Shown here: positions 10,101-20,450 of the stretch, one piece after another | Layout: every line of letters begins with the position of its first letter | Numbering within the stretch: position 1 is the stretch's first letter | Translations under genes and position numbers: made by a program | Notes under the pieces: generated by a model | What the model was told of the DNA's origin: nothing | Database searches by the model: none | The model's input: only the letters and a program-made list of their open reading frames with translations | From: Pantoea deleyi | GTDB lineage: Bacteria; Pseudomonadota; Gammaproteobacteria; Enterobacterales; Enterobacteriaceae | Reading direction: 5' to 3' | NCBI RefSeq assembly: GCF_022647325.1 | Contig: NZ_CP071405.1 | Coordinates: 2,480,001 to 2,544,000, forward strand | DNA length: 64,000 bases

Positions 10101-10617
10101 GGCCGAAGCCGTGCCTGCTGAACCTGTCGCTGAAGCGTCACCGGTTGCCAGCCCTGCCGCGGAGACCGCAGAGGTGACTAAGCCCGCAGACGCAGCACCG
10201 GCTGAAACAGCAGATGCTGACGAGCCAGTGAAAGTGGCAGAGCAGACCGCCAGCGATGTCAGCGACGTTATTACCGCAGAAGTCGAGGAAGTGCTGAATG
10301 CCCCGGTCGCCGCAGAAGCAGACTCTGCTCCTGTCAGCGAGCCACATGCACCGGTCGCTGCCCGCGATGTCGCCCCGGCTGCGCCGGCTGTCGTGACCGG
10401 GCAGCCAGCACCTGCTGCAGAAACCGCAGCGCATGAGGGCACCCGCTGGAAGCACTTCGCTTCAGCACCGATGACCAAAGCGCCTGCGCCAGCCTGGCAG
10501 TCCGAACCTGCGCGGCACAGTGACTGGGTACGTGCACCGTACCAGTTCGACGGTCGTGGTTCTGCGGGCGGTCACAGCGCCACACATCAGGCCACCGCGC
10601 CGGCTACCAAGCCGTAA
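7198..10617 (+). CDS. rne: Ribonuclease E
   Basis: 1139-residue essential endoribonuclease and scaffold of the RNA degradosome, about 80 residues longer than E. coli RNase E. The catalytic half (about 1-530) is highly conserved: S1 RNA-binding domain (about 35-125), metal-binding Asp303 and Asp346, and the zinc-link Cys404/Cys407 (CPRC). The C-terminal half is low complexity: an Arg-rich RNA-binding region with REPRES-type tandem repeats (about 640-680), then long Ala/Pro/Glu-rich stretches. The last 50 residues ([15 protein letters not shown]...) resemble the PNPase-binding end. It has a long leader and its own terminator. Extra length is confined to the unstructured half. Confidence 0.97.
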   Translation: MKRMLINATQQEELRVALVDGQRLYDLDIESPGHEQKKANIYKGKITRIEPSLEAAFVDYGAERHGFLPLKEISREYFPASYNAHGRPNIKDVLREGQEVIVQIDKEERGNKGAALTTFISLAGSYLVLMPNNPRAGGISRRIEGDDRTELKEALSALELPEGMGLIVRTAGVGKSAESLQWDLSFRLKHWDAIKKAAENRPAPFLIHQESNVIVRAFRDYLRQDIGEILIDNPKVLELARQHIAALGRPDFSSKIKLYTGEIPLFSHYQIESQIESAFQREVRLPSGGSIVIDSTEALTAIDINSARATRGGDIEETAFNTNLEAADEIARQLRLRDLGGLIVIDFIDMTPVRHQRAVENRLREAVRQDRARIQISHISRFGLLEMSRQRLSPSLGESSHHVCPRCSGTGTIRDNESLALSILRLIEEEALKDNTKEVHAIVPVQVASYLLNEKREAVNAIEKRQGGVRAVIVPDDKMQTPHYSVLRVRKGEETQTLSYHLPKLHEAEMAMPSDEEHAERRRPEQPALAAFVMPDAPPAPVEVAPEAKQAKAQPATKTTPEVAVPATVSTGFFGRLIGGLKKMFAGEDAPAAAPVATEVAEPQKPAESEQQSSNSRGERRSNNNNRRNNNRRERTPRNGDNTQSREGREPRESREPREPRESREPRESREPREGNDNRRNKRQSQSAETREERPALSEEARQQRDEQQQQRREQRAERQRRRQEEKRAGEEAAKAAEQAAVVAESQEVTEAQDDERVQVMPRRKPRQLNQKVRVDDNRQPVTAEAAAQPAEARQPQQSDVAQPELQAQQNDEQDDNDNRDSANMPRRSRRSPRHLRVSGQRRRRYRDERYPTQSAMPLAAAAASPEMASGKVWVRYPVSQTSDEQVQNVAPETPAYNREEPADVAAAPVAAAVEAVAQDAPVQQAEPQADTPVPVVNTDDTRAIDAPVDEQPSVVPAAEEAKAEAVAAEAVPAEPVAEASPVASPAAETAEVTKPADAAPAETADADEPVKVAEQTASDVSDVITAEVEEVLNAPVAAEADSAPVSEPHAPVAARDVAPAAPAVVTGQPAPAAETAAHEGTRWKHFASAPMTKAPAPAWQSEPARHSDWVRAPYQFDGRGSAGGHSATHQATAPATKP
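9127..9228 (+). repeat. Tandem REPRES-type repeats inside rne
   Basis: Degenerate direct repeats of about 12-18 bases, alternating CGTGAACCGCGC/T and GAAAGC, encode a run of Arg-Glu-Pro-Arg-Glu-Ser units in the RNA-binding segment of RNase E. Such repeats can change copy number by slippage; length differences between strains would be expected here. Confidence 0.7.
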
Positions 10618-10640
10618 CGCAGACGCCGTTGTGAACACAA

Positions 10641-10668
10641 CCCCGGCCTGATTAGCCGGGGTTTTTTT
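10641..10668 (+). terminator. Rho-independent terminator after rne
   Basis: CCCCGGC, a seven-base loop and GCCGGGG (10641-10661) are followed by seven T residues. It starts 23 bases after the rne stop codon. Confidence 0.85.
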
Positions 10669-10811
10669 ATGCCTGTGTATTACCTGCAGGCTGCCTCGTG
10701 ATCACCAGTGTCCGGGCCGCAGTTACAGAAACGGCCAGGCGAAAAGCGGCAGCGGGTCAGTGCCCTGCCAGCGCCATTGACCCCGGACCGGGCGCGGGCT
10801 GATTTTCAGAC
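10669..10811. other. Gap between the rne and flgL terminators
   Basis: About 140 bases between two facing terminators. No supported gene, promoter or repeat was seen. Confidence 0.5.
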
Positions 10812-10848
10812 AAAAAAAACCCCACGCGCCTTTACCAGGCGGGTGGGG
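10812..10848 (-). terminator. Rho-independent terminator after flgL
   Basis: On the minus strand a GC-rich stem (CCCCAC.CGCCT paired with AGGCG.GTGGGG, 10820-10848) is followed by eight T residues. It ends the flgKL operon and faces the rne terminator. Confidence 0.8.
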
Positions 10849-10895
10849 AAAAGTAAGCGTATCCGGTTAAAGTACGCTCAAATTTTCAGGTCAGA

Positions 10896-11861
10896 TTACG
10901 AATTCACCTTGAACAGTGACATCTTGGACATATCAGTGAAGGTCTTATAAGAGGCCTGCAGGGCCGTCTGCTGCATGGTGTAGTCAGACGCCGCCTTGGT
11001 GTAATCGACGTTAACCAGATCGCTCATCTGCGAGTTGTAGATCACGCTGCGGTCATCGCCCTGCGCATTCAGCGTATCAATCTCTGACAGCTGGATACCG
11101 ATTTCAGAACGTACGGCTAAGACATTGTTCAGCGAATTGCCCAGACCCCGGTTGGTTTTATCCATCGCCGCCTGGAACGTCTGTTTGGTCGTGGCATCCG
11201 CATCATCCTGCGGGACTTTCAGCGCAGCGATAGCGCTATCCAGCATCGCGAACACGTTAGTTTCACTGGCTGTGCCATCCGGCTCTTTTTTGGCATTGCT
11301 TGTGATCGACATAAAGATAGCATCGCCGGTGTGTGCCACGGTCATGGTCCGGCTGGTGTCGACCTTCTGGGTGATCGCCTCGGTGCCGCCGGTGTAAGCG
11401 ACACCCGTACCCGCCGTGTCCGCGAATGGCGCGCTGTCCGTCTTATAGCCGGCAAAGATGTAACGGCCGTTGGCATCTTTACTGTTGGCCTGGTTCAGCA
11501 ACTGCGCACGGATCCCCTCCAGCTGGGTCGCGATCGATCCCCGGTCATCGTCACTCAGCGTGCCGGTGGAACCGTTAACGATCAGCGTCTGTGCATTCTG
11601 GATGCTCTCGGTGACACCTTTCAGAGTGTTCTCTTCCAGTGACAGACCCTGCTCAGCAAAGGTGCGCGCCAGCGCATACTGTTTTCCCTGCTGCTGCGTC
11701 TGCGTCAACGCGACCGCGCGCGAAGCGGCAATCGGGTCGTCCGAGGGATTGGTGACGCGGCGACCGCTGGAGAGCTGCTCGCCGACTTTAAGCCAGGAGG
11801 CCTGCGAGTCGGTAATCCCGCGCACCTGCTGGTCAAAAATCATATTTGTACTGATTCGCAT
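10896..11861 (-). CDS. flgL: Flagellar hook-filament junction protein FlgL
   Basis: 321-residue structural protein joining the hook cap zone to the filament. The N-terminus MRISTNMIFDQQ and the heptad-rich N- and C-terminal helices (C-terminus MQQTALQASYKTFTDMSKMSLF) are typical of the flagellin-like HAP3 family. The middle is variable. It follows flgK by 14 bases and is probably exported with the chaperone FlgN. The operon is closed by the terminator at 10812-10848. Confidence 0.97.
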   Translation of the reverse strand: MRISTNMIFDQQVRGITDSQASWLKVGEQLSSGRRVTNPSDDPIAASRAVALTQTQQQGKQYALARTFAEQGLSLEENTLKGVTESIQNAQTLIVNGSTGTLSDDDRGSIATQLEGIRAQLLNQANSKDANGRYIFAGYKTDSAPFADTAGTGVAYTGGTEAITQKVDTSRTMTVAHTGDAIFMSITSNAKKEPDGTASETNVFAMLDSAIAALKVPQDDADATTKQTFQAAMDKTNRGLGNSLNNVLAVRSEIGIQLSEIDTLNAQGDDRSVIYNSQMSDLVNVDYTKAASDYTMQQTALQASYKTFTDMSKMSLFKVNS

Positions 11862-11875
11862 GTTATCTCCCGCCC

Positions 11876-13525
11876 TTAGCGAATATTGATCAATGCGTTA
11901 AACACGGTGCTGGCAGTCTGCAGCACCTGCGCATTTGCCATGTAATATTGCTGATATCTGGTCAGGTTGGCGTACTCCTCGTCGAGGTTGACACCAGAGA
12001 CTGACTGCTGGCGCTCGGTCAGCTGGCTGACCACGCTTTTCTGGGTGGTGCTGGTGGTTTCCAGCGAACTGGTTTTGTTACCCACGGTGCTGACGATGCT
12101 GGCGTAAGCCTGCGACAGCGTGGCGTTGCCGCTGACCAGTTTCACGTCCTGCAGGTTCAGCAGCTTCTGCGCGTTGCGGTTATCGCTCTCTCCGCCGACG
12201 GCAGACGCCGCCGCGACCTGTGATTCGCTGGTAATCGCCACTGACATGTCGTTGATCACGTTCTGCACCGGCTTCACCAGGAAGCTGTCTTTCGCGGCGG
12301 GTGCGGGCGATGCGCCGACCGTCAGCTTCAGGCCATCGAAGCTCAGGGTGGTGTTGCCGCTGGCATCGGTTCCCTTTGTCAGCGTTACGGCCGTACCGTC
12401 TGCCGCGCGGGTGGCGCTCCAGTTTGTGCCGTCATAGCTGACGGTGTAGTTGGACGCTTTCAGCGCGCTGGTGTCGGTCCACTCTGCGGTGACGGACGCG
12501 CCGGTGCTGTTTTTGCTGCTGCTGACGACCAGCGGGCTGCCAATGTTAAAGAAATCGACGCCCTGATTACCCTGGCTGTCAAAGCCCTGCTTGTGAACAT
12601 CATTAAAGCTGGTGGTAAAGGCGGCCGCTAACTGACCCAGCTGATTCTGCGCCAGATCCAGATCCTGCGACCGGAACGCCAGCAGACCGCCCAGTGAACC
12701 GGTGGTGATCAGTTTTTCCGGGATCTCTACGTTGCCCGCCTGCTTATCGACATAGCCAATGGTGGTCCGGGTCGGATCGCTGCTGGAGGTCATCGCCACC
12801 AGATCGTTCGATTTGTAGCCGTTAACCAGCGTCAGGCCGTTTGCCATTGAGACGGTATAGTTACCATCCTGCTCAGAGACGTTTACGCCGACCATCTTGT
12901 TCAGGTCATTGACGAGCTGATCGCGTTTATCCAGCAGATCGTTGGGGGTCGCGCCATTCCCGGTGGTCAGTTTGCCAATCTGCTTGTTGAGATCGGCAAT
13001 CTGGCTGGTCAGGGTATTGACCTGTTTAACGTCTGAACCGATATCCGCATTGACGCTGATCTGCATGTTATTCAGATACTGCGACGTGCTCTGGAACTGA
13101 CTGACCAGCCCCTGCGCATTACTGAGCATTGACTGACGCGCCGAGGGATCGTTGGCGTTGCTGACCACGTTCTGCAGGTTGGTGAAAAAGCCCTGCAGCG
13201 AGGTCGACAGGCTGGTGGTGGCGGTCGACAGCAGGTCGTCGATGTTTGAAATCTGGCTGTGCTGGGTGTCGACAGCGCTGTAGTTCGCGCTGGCACCGCG
13301 CAGCTGCGTGGCGATGAACGCGTCATATTCACGCTGCACGCCGGTCACGTTGACGCCGTTACCGTAGTAGCTGTTGCCCTGCAGCGTGCTGCCGGCCTGG
13401 GCTAACAGGGCGGTCTGACGCGAATAGCCCGCCACGGTGTAGTTGCTAATGTTGCTACTGGTGGTGCTCAGAGCGGCCTGCGCGGCACTCAGTCCGCTCA
13501 TGGCGGAGTTAATTATGCTGGACAT
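11876..13525 (-). CDS. flgK: Flagellar hook-associated protein FlgK
   Basis: 549-residue HAP1, the first junction protein between hook and filament. The N-terminal SSIINSAMSGLSAAQAALSTTSSNISNYTVAGYSRQ segment is the conserved axial-protein motif, and the C-terminus (YQQYYMANAQVLQTASTVFNALINIR) forms the matching coiled helix. Length is within two residues of the E. coli protein. It is expressed late from the FliA-type promoter at 13612-13638. Confidence 0.97.
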   Translation of the reverse strand: MSSIINSAMSGLSAAQAALSTTSSNISNYTVAGYSRQTALLAQAGSTLQGNSYYGNGVNVTGVQREYDAFIATQLRGASANYSAVDTQHSQISNIDDLLSTATTSLSTSLQGFFTNLQNVVSNANDPSARQSMLSNAQGLVSQFQSTSQYLNNMQISVNADIGSDVKQVNTLTSQIADLNKQIGKLTTGNGATPNDLLDKRDQLVNDLNKMVGVNVSEQDGNYTVSMANGLTLVNGYKSNDLVAMTSSSDPTRTTIGYVDKQAGNVEIPEKLITTGSLGGLLAFRSQDLDLAQNQLGQLAAAFTTSFNDVHKQGFDSQGNQGVDFFNIGSPLVVSSSKNSTGASVTAEWTDTSALKASNYTVSYDGTNWSATRAADGTAVTLTKGTDASGNTTLSFDGLKLTVGASPAPAAKDSFLVKPVQNVINDMSVAITSESQVAAASAVGGESDNRNAQKLLNLQDVKLVSGNATLSQAYASIVSTVGNKTSSLETTSTTQKSVVSQLTERQQSVSGVNLDEEYANLTRYQQYYMANAQVLQTASTVFNALINIR

Positions 13526-13611
13526 CTCGGTTCCTTACGTTCCCCGTCAACCGGGCTGGCAAACATCAAAGTGGGCGCCAGCGGGCGAAAACGCATCTGG
13601 CTATAGGCTTG

Positions 13612-13638
13612 TTATCGGCTTGCTAAGGTGAAACTTGA
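13612..13638 (-). promoter_or_regulatory. FliA (sigma28) promoter for flgKL
   Basis: The minus strand reads TCAAGTTT, an 11-base spacer and GCCGATAA. The -10 is a perfect sigma28 match, the spacing is exact, and the -35 differs from TAAAGTTT by one base. It lies about 87 bases before flgK, which makes flgKL a class III flagellar operon. Confidence 0.88.
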
Positions 13639-13648
13639 GGCGCAATGA

Positions 13649-14608
13649 TCAGAACAGATCGCCCACGTCCTGGGTGTAGGCTTTAACGACTTTTTCACCC
13701 ATGCTTTTGAATTGCTGAATCATTCCCACCAGCTTTTGCGCATATTTAGGATCGGTGGCATAGCCCGCCGCCTGCAGAGCCTGCGCGCCCTGCTCTGCGC
13801 TGGCGGCGTTCGTTACCGCCGCATAACGCGGGTTTCTGGTCAGCAGTTTGACGTAGTCGGTCAGCGCTTCAAAATAGGAGTTATAGACCCGGAAGCTGGC
13901 GCGCACTTTCTTCGCTTCGCCCTGCTCATATTCGGTGGTCATGATATCCGTCGTCTCGCCCTTCCAGTCGCCGCTGGCTTTAATTCCGAACACGTTGTAG
14001 CTCGGTTTGCCGTCGCGGGTCAGGATCTGGCGCTGTCCCCAGCCTGACTCCAGCGCGGCCTGTGCCAGAATCAGGTGATGAGGAATGCCGCTCTGCTGGC
14101 TGGCGGCCTGCGCCGGTTGCATCAGCTGGGCGATAAACTCGCGGCTGTCGCCAGGCAGGCCGGTCGGAGATGCGGCGGGCAGACGCGGCATCGCTTTGCG
14201 CACGATCTGCTCCAGCTGCTGGGCATGCATCGGTATCGCTCCACTGGTGCTGAGGATGAAGCTGTTGTCCAGCTTCATCGGCACCGTACCGGCGGTTTCA
14301 TCCGGCGCGGTGGCGGGCTGCATCTGTTTGACGATGGTTTCCGCCAGGCCAAGGCCGCGCTTCCCCATCTCCTGCGCAATCTGCTGGTCATACATAGAGG
14401 TAAAGAGTTTAGTCTGCTCGTTGCTCATGATGCCGTCCTGCGGCAACGCTTCACGCATACTCTTCAGCATCATCTGTACAAACATCCCTTCGACCTGACG
14501 CGCCACCTGCAACGCATGGCCTTTCGGATCGTTGCTGGCCTGGTGTTTCAGTTCATTCAGGGAGCGGCTGTCGTAAGCCGCACTCATCACAGATTGCATA
14601 TCAGCCAT
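13649..14608 (-). CDS. flgJ: Flagellar rod-cap/peptidoglycan hydrolase FlgJ
   Basis: 319-residue bifunctional protein. The N-terminal half (about 1-140) is the rod-cap chaperone domain, and the C-terminal half (about 150-319) is a glucosaminidase/muramidase domain that opens the murein for rod growth. The hydrolase shows QAALESGWGQ with the presumed catalytic Glu, then YNVFGIKA and YFEALTDYVKLL. Its start overlaps the flgI stop by one base, indicating coupled translation. Confidence 0.96.
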   Translation of the reverse strand: MADMQSVMSAAYDSRSLNELKHQASNDPKGHALQVARQVEGMFVQMMLKSMREALPQDGIMSNEQTKLFTSMYDQQIAQEMGKRGLGLAETIVKQMQPATAPDETAGTVPMKLDNSFILSTSGAIPMHAQQLEQIVRKAMPRLPAASPTGLPGDSREFIAQLMQPAQAASQQSGIPHHLILAQAALESGWGQRQILTRDGKPSYNVFGIKASGDWKGETTDIMTTEYEQGEAKKVRASFRVYNSYFEALTDYVKLLTRNPRYAAVTNAASAEQGAQALQAAGYATDPKYAQKLVGMIQQFKSMGEKVVKAYTQDVGDLF

Positions 14609-15717
14609 CAGATAATTTCCAGTTTGGCACGCAGACAGCCGGCACTCTGCATCGACTGCAGAATCGACATCAGTTCGATAGGCGATGCCCCCAGCGCGTT
14701 CAGCGCACGCACCACGTTGTTCAGGCTGGCGCTGGCATTCACACGCTGCAGCGCACCACCGGACTGACGCAGATCGATCTGGGTCTGCGTCGTCGCCACC
14801 GTCTGTCCCCCGGCCAGCGGCGTGTCAGGCTGGCTGACGTTCTGCTGCTGATTGACCGTGACCGACAGGTTGCCCTGCGCCACTGCACACTGGTTCAGCG
14901 TCACTTCGCGGTTCATCACCACCGAGCCGGTACGTGAGTTAATGATCACCTTCGCATCTTCGACCGGAATCGAGACGTTGATGTTCTGAATATCGGCCAG
15001 CAGACGCACCTGCGCGCCATTGTTTGGCGACACGCGGATCTGCACGGTCCGGGCATCCAGCGGCTGCGCCGAGCCATAGCCGCCGCGCGCGTTAATCGCG
15101 TCGGCGATACGCTGCGCCATCGAGAAATCTTCGTTATTCAGCTGCAGGTTGATGGTGTTCTGCGAGCCAAAGTTGCTCTGCAGTTCACGTTCAACAGTCG
15201 CCCCGCCGGTGATGCGGCCCCCGTTGAGCTGGTTTACCTGAACGCTGCTGCCGCCCGCGGAGGCGCCCGCGCCGCCGACCAGGATGTTACCCTGCGCCAG
15301 CGCGTAAACCTGGTTATCGACCCCTTTCAGCGGCGTCATTAACAGCGTGCCGCCGCGCAGGCTCTTGGCGTTACCCAACGAGGAAACCACCACGTCCAGA
15401 TTCTGTCCCTGACGGGCAAACGCAGGCAGTTTTGCCGTCACCATAACGGCCGCCACGTTTTTCAGCTGCATGTTGGTGCCGGCCGGCACGGTGATCCCCA
15501 GCTGGGAGAGCATGTTGCTCACGGTCTGCGTGGTAAAGGGCGTCTGCGTCGTCTGGTCACCGGTGCCATCGAGGCCCACCACCAGGCCATAGCCCAGCAG
15601 CTGGTTATCACGTACGCCCTGTACCGTGGTGAGATCGCGAATCAAATCCGCCCTGGCCAGCAGGCTGACACTCAGGAGCAGCGCCAGCCCGGCGCGTAAC
15701 AGCGTTAACTTTTTCAT
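14608..15717 (-). CDS. flgI: Flagellar P-ring protein FlgI
   Basis: 369-residue precursor of the periplasmic P ring. A Sec signal peptide ([23 protein letters not shown]) precedes the mature protein beginning [31 protein letters not shown], the family hallmark. Located between flgH and flgJ as expected; spacing to flgH is 9 bases. Confidence 0.97.
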   Translation of the reverse strand: MKKLTLLRAGLALLLSVSLLARADLIRDLTTVQGVRDNQLLGYGLVVGLDGTGDQTTQTPFTTQTVSNMLSQLGITVPAGTNMQLKNVAAVMVTAKLPAFARQGQNLDVVVSSLGNAKSLRGGTLLMTPLKGVDNQVYALAQGNILVGGAGASAGGSSVQVNQLNGGRITGGATVERELQSNFGSQNTINLQLNNEDFSMAQRIADAINARGGYGSAQPLDARTVQIRVSPNNGAQVRLLADIQNINVSIPVEDAKVIINSRTGSVVMNREVTLNQCAVAQGNLSVTVNQQQNVSQPDTPLAGGQTVATTQTQIDLRQSGGALQRVNASASLNNVVRALNALGASPIELMSILQSMQSAGCLRAKLEII

Positions 15718-15726
15718 TGAAGCCTC

Positions 15727-16437
15727 TTACATCGGAGAGATGTTCAGGAAGAAGCGCTGCAACCAGCCCATGGTCTGCGCCTCATTGATATAGCCATTAC
15801 CGACGTACTCAATACGTGCATCGGCGACCGCGGTAGATAACACAGCGTTGCTGGCGCTGATGGTGCGTGGGTTGACCACGCCCGAGAAGCGAATGAACTC
15901 TGTGCCCTGATTAATGGCGATCTGTTTTTCACCGACGACGTGCAGGTTGCCGTTCGACAGCACCTGATCCACGGTGACGGTAATGGTGCCGGTAAAGGTG
16001 TTATTGGCAGATGCGCCGCCTTTACCTGCGAAGTCGTTTTTGCCTTCGGCACTGAGGTTGGCTTTTTCGCCATTTGCCCCCACCAGTCCCGCCAGGCCGG
16101 TCGGAACGGCACTCAGGCCAAAGCTGTTTTTGCCATCACGGCTGGCATTCGCCGACGAACTTTTGCTGGCGCTGACGTTTTCCTGCAGGGTGATGGTCAG
16201 GGTATCGCCAATGTTGCGAGGACGGCGATCTTCAAACAGCGGCTGATAGCCGTAGTTCAGCGGTGCGACGCCCTGAAAAATCGATCCGTTGACCACCGGT
16301 GGCGCGGACGGCAGCGGCTGCGCCGTGGTTGCGCCCTCGACCAGCGGGGTCCGCGGGACCAGCGCACATCCGTTAAGGGTTAGCAGCAATGAGGCGACTA
16401 ACCAATGTCCAGGCTTGAGAATCTGTTGCTTCGCCAC
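15727..16437 (-). CDS. flgH: Flagellar L-ring lipoprotein FlgH
   Basis: 236-residue precursor of the outer-membrane L ring. The N-terminus carries a lipoprotein signal ending LTLNGC, so the mature protein should be lipidated on Cys. The segments [16 protein letters not shown] and [11 protein letters not shown] are characteristic of FlgH. It precedes flgI in the flgBCDEFGHIJ operon. Confidence 0.97.
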   Translation of the reverse strand: MAKQQILKPGHWLVASLLLTLNGCALVPRTPLVEGATTAQPLPSAPPVVNGSIFQGVAPLNYGYQPLFEDRRPRNIGDTLTITLQENVSASKSSSANASRDGKNSFGLSAVPTGLAGLVGANGEKANLSAEGKNDFAGKGGASANNTFTGTITVTVDQVLSNGNLHVVGEKQIAINQGTEFIRFSGVVNPRTISASNAVLSTAVADARIEYVGNGYINEAQTMGWLQRFFLNISPM

Positions 16438-16497
16438 GGTGTCACGACCTTATTCATGTCTCTGTTTCAGGCCAGCAGACGCTGGCCCTGTCCGGGA

Positions 16498-17280
16498 TTA
16501 AATCTGTGTTAATTTCGCCAGCATCTGATCGGAGGTACTGATCGCCTTGCTGTTGATTTCGTAGGCGCGCTGCGTCTGGATCATGGTGACCAGCTCTTCC
16601 GCCACGTTAACGTTCGAGGTTTCGGTGTAGCCCTGATAGAGCAGACCGGCGCCGTTCTGGCCTGGCGTGCTGTCCGTCGGCGCACCTGAGGCCTGGGTTT
16701 CCTTGTAGAGGTTTTCACCCACGCTATCGAGACCGGCATCGTTCATAAAGGTGCTCAGGGTTAACTGACCCACCTGCGCGGCCTGCGCCTGACCCTGCTG
16801 GGTCACGCTGACCACACCGTCACGGGAGACCGTGATGCTGGTGGCGTTAGCCGGAATGGTAATGCCGGGCTGCACCGGGAAACCGGAGTTGGTCACCAGC
16901 TGGCCGTTCTGATCCACCTGAAACGCGCCGTCACGGGTATAAGCCGAGGTGCCATCCGGCATCTGAATCTGAAAATAGCCCTGGCCGTTGATGGCGATAT
17001 CTTTTGAGTTACTGGTCTGCGACAGGTTGCCCTGAGTGTGCAGGCGCTCCGTGGTCACCGGACGTACACCGGTACCAATCTGCAGGCCGGATGGCAGCGT
17101 CGTCTGTTCAGACGACTGCGTGCCCGGCTGACGCATGGTCTGGTACATCAGATCTTCGAACACGGCACGCGAACGTTTAAAACCGTTGGTGCTGACGTTT
17201 GCCAGGTTGTTGGCAATGACGTCCATGTTCATCTGCTGCGCATCAAGACCGGTCTTAGCGATCCATAAAGAACGAATCAT
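16498..17280 (-). CDS. flgG: Flagellar distal rod protein FlgG
   Basis: 260-residue distal rod subunit. The N-terminal motif [35 protein letters not shown] and the C-terminal [25 protein letters not shown] are standard axial-protein signatures. Length is identical to the E. coli protein. Preceded by flgF, 17 bases away. Confidence 0.97.
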   Translation of the reverse strand: MIRSLWIAKTGLDAQQMNMDVIANNLANVSTNGFKRSRAVFEDLMYQTMRQPGTQSSEQTTLPSGLQIGTGVRPVTTERLHTQGNLSQTSNSKDIAINGQGYFQIQMPDGTSAYTRDGAFQVDQNGQLVTNSGFPVQPGITIPANATSITVSRDGVVSVTQQGQAQAAQVGQLTLSTFMNDAGLDSVGENLYKETQASGAPTDSTPGQNGAGLLYQGYTETSNVNVAEELVTMIQTQRAYEINSKAISTSDQMLAKLTQI

Positions 17281-17297
17281 GTTGTTATCCTCGCGCC

Positions 17298-18053
17298 TTA
17301 GCTCATGTTCAGGAGCTGATTGGCTTTCTGTTCATTTTCGTCGACGTTGGTGATGACTTTCATCTGCATCTCAAAACGTCGGGCGTTGGCGATCATATCG
17401 ACCATGGTTTCTACCGGTTTGACGTTGCTGCCTTCCAGCACGCCCGGCATAACCTGCATGGTGGCGTCCGCCTGCAGAGCCGCGCCGCGGGTGGCCTGCG
17501 TCGCCGCAGTCGGCCGGAACATGCCGTCGTCGCTGCGCTGTAACTCCTGGCCGGTCGCCCGCACCAGTTTGAGTTTGCCCAGCTGAACCGTGGCGTTGGG
17601 TGAATCACCGGCATTCAGCCCGGTAATGGAGCCATCTGCCGCGATGGTGATCTCCGTGCCCTGTGGGATCACAATCGGGCCGCCATCGCCCATCACAGGA
17701 TTGCCCTGAACCGTCAGCGTACCGTTGGGGCTGATCTGCATATTGCCGTTGCGGGTATAGGCTTCACTGCCGTCTGCGGTCCGTACGGCCAGCCAGCCAT
17801 CCTGCTGCACCGCCACATCCAGCGGACGCTCGGTGTAATCCATCGCGCCCTGGCTCATGTCCGCGCCCGGCGTCGAGGCGGCTACCAGCGTACGGGTAGG
17901 CAGTGACCAGCCACTCACCGGCACGGCGCGCAGCGCATTGAGCTGTGCACGAAAGCCGGGTGTGGAGGCGTTGGCGAGGTTGCTGGCGGTAACCGCCTGC
18001 TGATCCAGCGTCTGGCTGGCCGCGCCCATCGCGGTATATATCGCGTGATCCAT
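17298..18053 (-). CDS. flgF: Flagellar proximal rod protein FlgF
   Basis: 251-residue rod subunit, starting [35 protein letters not shown] and ending with the axial C-terminal helix ([16 protein letters not shown] segment at about 225-240). It matches E. coli FlgF in length and in its place between flgE and flgG. Confidence 0.96.
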   Translation of the reverse strand: MDHAIYTAMGAASQTLDQQAVTASNLANASTPGFRAQLNALRAVPVSGWSLPTRTLVAASTPGADMSQGAMDYTERPLDVAVQQDGWLAVRTADGSEAYTRNGNMQISPNGTLTVQGNPVMGDGGPIVIPQGTEITIAADGSITGLNAGDSPNATVQLGKLKLVRATGQELQRSDDGMFRPTAATQATRGAALQADATMQVMPGVLEGSNVKPVETMVDMIANARRFEMQMKVITNVDENEQKANQLLNMS

Positions 18054-18073
18054 AAGGCAATCCTGTTAGCGAA

Positions 18074-19330
18074 TTAACGTAAGTTAACCAGCGTGTTGAG
18101 AATCTGGTCCTGAGTTTTGATGGTCTGCGCGTTCGCCTGATAGTTACGCTGCGCAACGATCATGTTCACCAGCTCTTTACTCATATCGACGTTGGACGAT
18201 TCCAGCGCGCCCGCCGTCAGTGAACCAAAGGTGCCGGTGTTCGCCAGGCCAACCGCTGCCTGACCGGAGGCGTTCGAAGCCTGCCAGACGTTGTCGCCCT
18301 TCGACTGCAGACCTTCCGGGTTAGAGAAGCTCGCCAGTACGATCTGACCCAGCAGCTGGGTTTTCTGGTTTGAGTAGGTGCCGGTGATGGTGCCGTCATC
18401 GTTGATCGCGTAGCTGGTCAGATCGCCTGGCGCATAGCCATCCTGAGTCGGGCTGCCAAAGGTAGTGGCGCCGGTGTTCTGCTGCAGGCTGCCCAGCATG
18501 CTCATGCTGATTGGCTGGTTCGCGACCGCACCGTTGGCGCCGCCCGCGTTCAGCGTCAGGCCGACGGTGCCATCTGTGGTAGTGCTGACAACTGCGCCGC
18601 TGGCGTCCAGCTTAGAAACGCTGGTCAGCTTACCGCTGGTGTCAAACGCCATGCGGAAGTCACCCGCCGAGCTGCCGGTTTCGCCATCGATGGTGCGCAC
18701 GGTCCAGCTGTTGCTGGTGGCATCTTTCGAGAAATACATGTCGAGCGCGTGGTCATTACCCTGCGAGTCGAACACGGTCACGGTGGTTTTCTTGTTGTAG
18801 CTGTCCGCGTTCGCCGTCGAGAAGGTGGTGACGGAAGGCGTGGTATCCGTGGAGTTCAGGTTAGCAACCAGACCGGCGGTGGTCGTGGCACGCGCGGACA
18901 TCTGCTCGGTTGGAATACGCAGCGCCACCGGGTTCGCACCCGCCTGAATGGTGGCCGGTGAACCGCTGGCCGGATAGCCGGTCACGTTCAGGCCCTGGGT
19001 GTTGACCAGGTTACGGTTGGCATCCAGCGTGAACTGGCCGTTACGGGAATAGAAGACGCCGCCGCTGCTGTCGGTCATACGGAAGAAGCCGTTACCGCTC
19101 AGCGCCACATCCAGCCCACGGCTGGTGGTGGTGGTCGCACCGTCGTTGAAGTTCTGAATGACCGCCGCGACTTTGGTGCCGAGGCCGACGTTAGAACCGG
19201 CAAACATATCGGCGAACGCGATGGTGCTGGATTTAAAGCCCGCTGTCGCGGAGTTGGCGATGTTGTTACCGATGACATCAAGGTTACTTGAAGCAGCACC
19301 AAGGCCGCTGACCGCTTGGGAAAATGACAT
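18074..19330 (-). CDS. flgE: Flagellar hook protein FlgE
   Basis: 418-residue hook subunit, slightly longer than the 402-residue E. coli protein. The N-terminus MSFSQAVSGLGAASSNLDVIGNNIANSATAGFK and C-terminus DMSKELVNMIVAQRNYQANAQTIKTQDQ are the conserved axial segments. The extra length lies in the variable surface-exposed middle. Assembly needs the FlgD cap encoded by the preceding gene. Confidence 0.97.
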   Translation of the reverse strand: MSFSQAVSGLGAASSNLDVIGNNIANSATAGFKSSTIAFADMFAGSNVGLGTKVAAVIQNFNDGATTTTSRGLDVALSGNGFFRMTDSSGGVFYSRNGQFTLDANRNLVNTQGLNVTGYPASGSPATIQAGANPVALRIPTEQMSARATTTAGLVANLNSTDTTPSVTTFSTANADSYNKKTTVTVFDSQGNDHALDMYFSKDATSNSWTVRTIDGETGSSAGDFRMAFDTSGKLTSVSKLDASGAVVSTTTDGTVGLTLNAGGANGAVANQPISMSMLGSLQQNTGATTFGSPTQDGYAPGDLTSYAINDDGTITGTYSNQKTQLLGQIVLASFSNPEGLQSKGDNVWQASNASGQAAVGLANTGTFGSLTAGALESSNVDMSKELVNMIVAQRNYQANAQTIKTQDQILNTLVNLR

Positions 19331-19356
19331 GTGTGTGTGTCCTGTCTACAGGTTAA

Positions 19357-20031
19357 TCAGAGAATCTGACGTACGTCGTCAAGGGTGGCGGAGCCCATGG
19401 TGCCGAGATCCAGTTTTGTGGTGTCGTTGGCCGTACTCACCCCGTTGACGTAGGCGTAGTTAAGCGGTTGTGCCACCAGTTGTGTGCTGCCATTGCTTGC
19501 GGCAATCGCAACAGTGTATTTACCATCCGGAGCGGCAGAGCCATCGGTGAGCTTGCCATCCCACGAGAAGGTGTGAACGCCTGCGCTCAGCGCACCCAGA
19601 TCGACGGTGTCGATCACGGAACCGCTGGCATCCTTGATTGTGGCGGTAGCCGCAGTCGAGGCGGAGGTCAGCTCAACGCCAAAGGGGGTGGTGGTGCCCT
19701 GGCCGACCAGGATCTGCCCGCCATTAACCATCACGCCATGACCAATCAGCGTGGAGCTCTGCAGCGACTGGCTGGTGTTGATCTGCCCGGAGATCGAACC
19801 CAGCGTGGTGTTCAGTTTTTCAATGCCGCTCAGGGTATTGATCTGCGCCAGCTGCGTGGTGAGCTGGCTGTTATCCATCGGATTGGTGGGATCCTGGTTC
19901 TGTAACTGTGTCACCAGCATGGTCAGGAACTGATTCTGCAGATCCTGCGCACTGTTACCGGTGCCGCTGGTGCTGGATGAGCTGAGGACCGTGGGGTCCA
20001 GCTTTTCATTAACGCCTACCGCAATAGCCAT
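19357..20031 (-). CDS. flgD: Flagellar hook-capping protein FlgD
   Basis: 224-residue scaffold that caps the growing hook. The conserved N-terminal part contains DLQNQFLTMLVTQLQNQDPTNPMDN, the FlgD signature; the C-terminal part has the FlgD Ig/tudor-like domain (HTFSWDGKLTDGSAAPDG). It lies between flgC and flgE with short spacers. Confidence 0.96.
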   Translation of the reverse strand: MAIAVGVNEKLDPTVLSSSSTSGTGNSAQDLQNQFLTMLVTQLQNQDPTNPMDNSQLTTQLAQINTLSGIEKLNTTLGSISGQINTSQSLQSSTLIGHGVMVNGGQILVGQGTTTPFGVELTSASTAATATIKDASGSVIDTVDLGALSAGVHTFSWDGKLTDGSAAPDGKYTVAIAASNGSTQLVAQPLNYAYVNGVSTANDTTKLDLGTMGSATLDDVRQIL

Positions 20032-20043
20032 TATTCTTCTCCG

Positions 20044-20448
20044 TTATTGTCCGAGCGTCAGGGTTTTCATCATCATCGACTTCACGGTGTTGAGTACCTC
20101 AACGTTGGCCTGGTAACTGCGGGACGCCGACATGGTGTTGACGCTTTCCGAGACCACATCCACGTTTGGCATCTTCACGTAGCCTTTGGCATCCGCCATC
20201 GGATTGCCCGGGTCGTAGACCAGCTTCGGCGGCGTGGGATCATCCACCACTTTCGCCACTTTCACGCCACCGGTCGCAGCGCCAGGCGCCGCATCGGTCT
20301 GGAAGACCACCTGCTTGGCCACGTAAGGTTTGCCATCGGGGCCGGTGACGCTGTCGGCGTTGGCCAGGTTACTGGCACTGACGTTTAATCGCTGTGATTG
20401 CGCGGTCATCGCTGAGCCGGCAATGTCAAAAATGTTCAGCAAGGCCAT
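20044..20448 (-). CDS. flgC: Flagellar proximal rod protein FlgC
   Basis: 134-residue rod subunit, same length as in E. coli. It starts [33 protein letters not shown] and ends with [31 protein letters not shown], both typical axial-protein segments. It follows flgB by 2 bases. Confidence 0.97.
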   Translation of the reverse strand: MALLNIFDIAGSAMTAQSQRLNVSASNLANADSVTGPDGKPYVAKQVVFQTDAAPGAATGGVKVAKVVDDPTPPKLVYDPGNPMADAKGYVKMPNVDVVSESVNTMSASRSYQANVEVLNTVKSMMMKTLTLGQ

Positions 20449-20450
20449 AA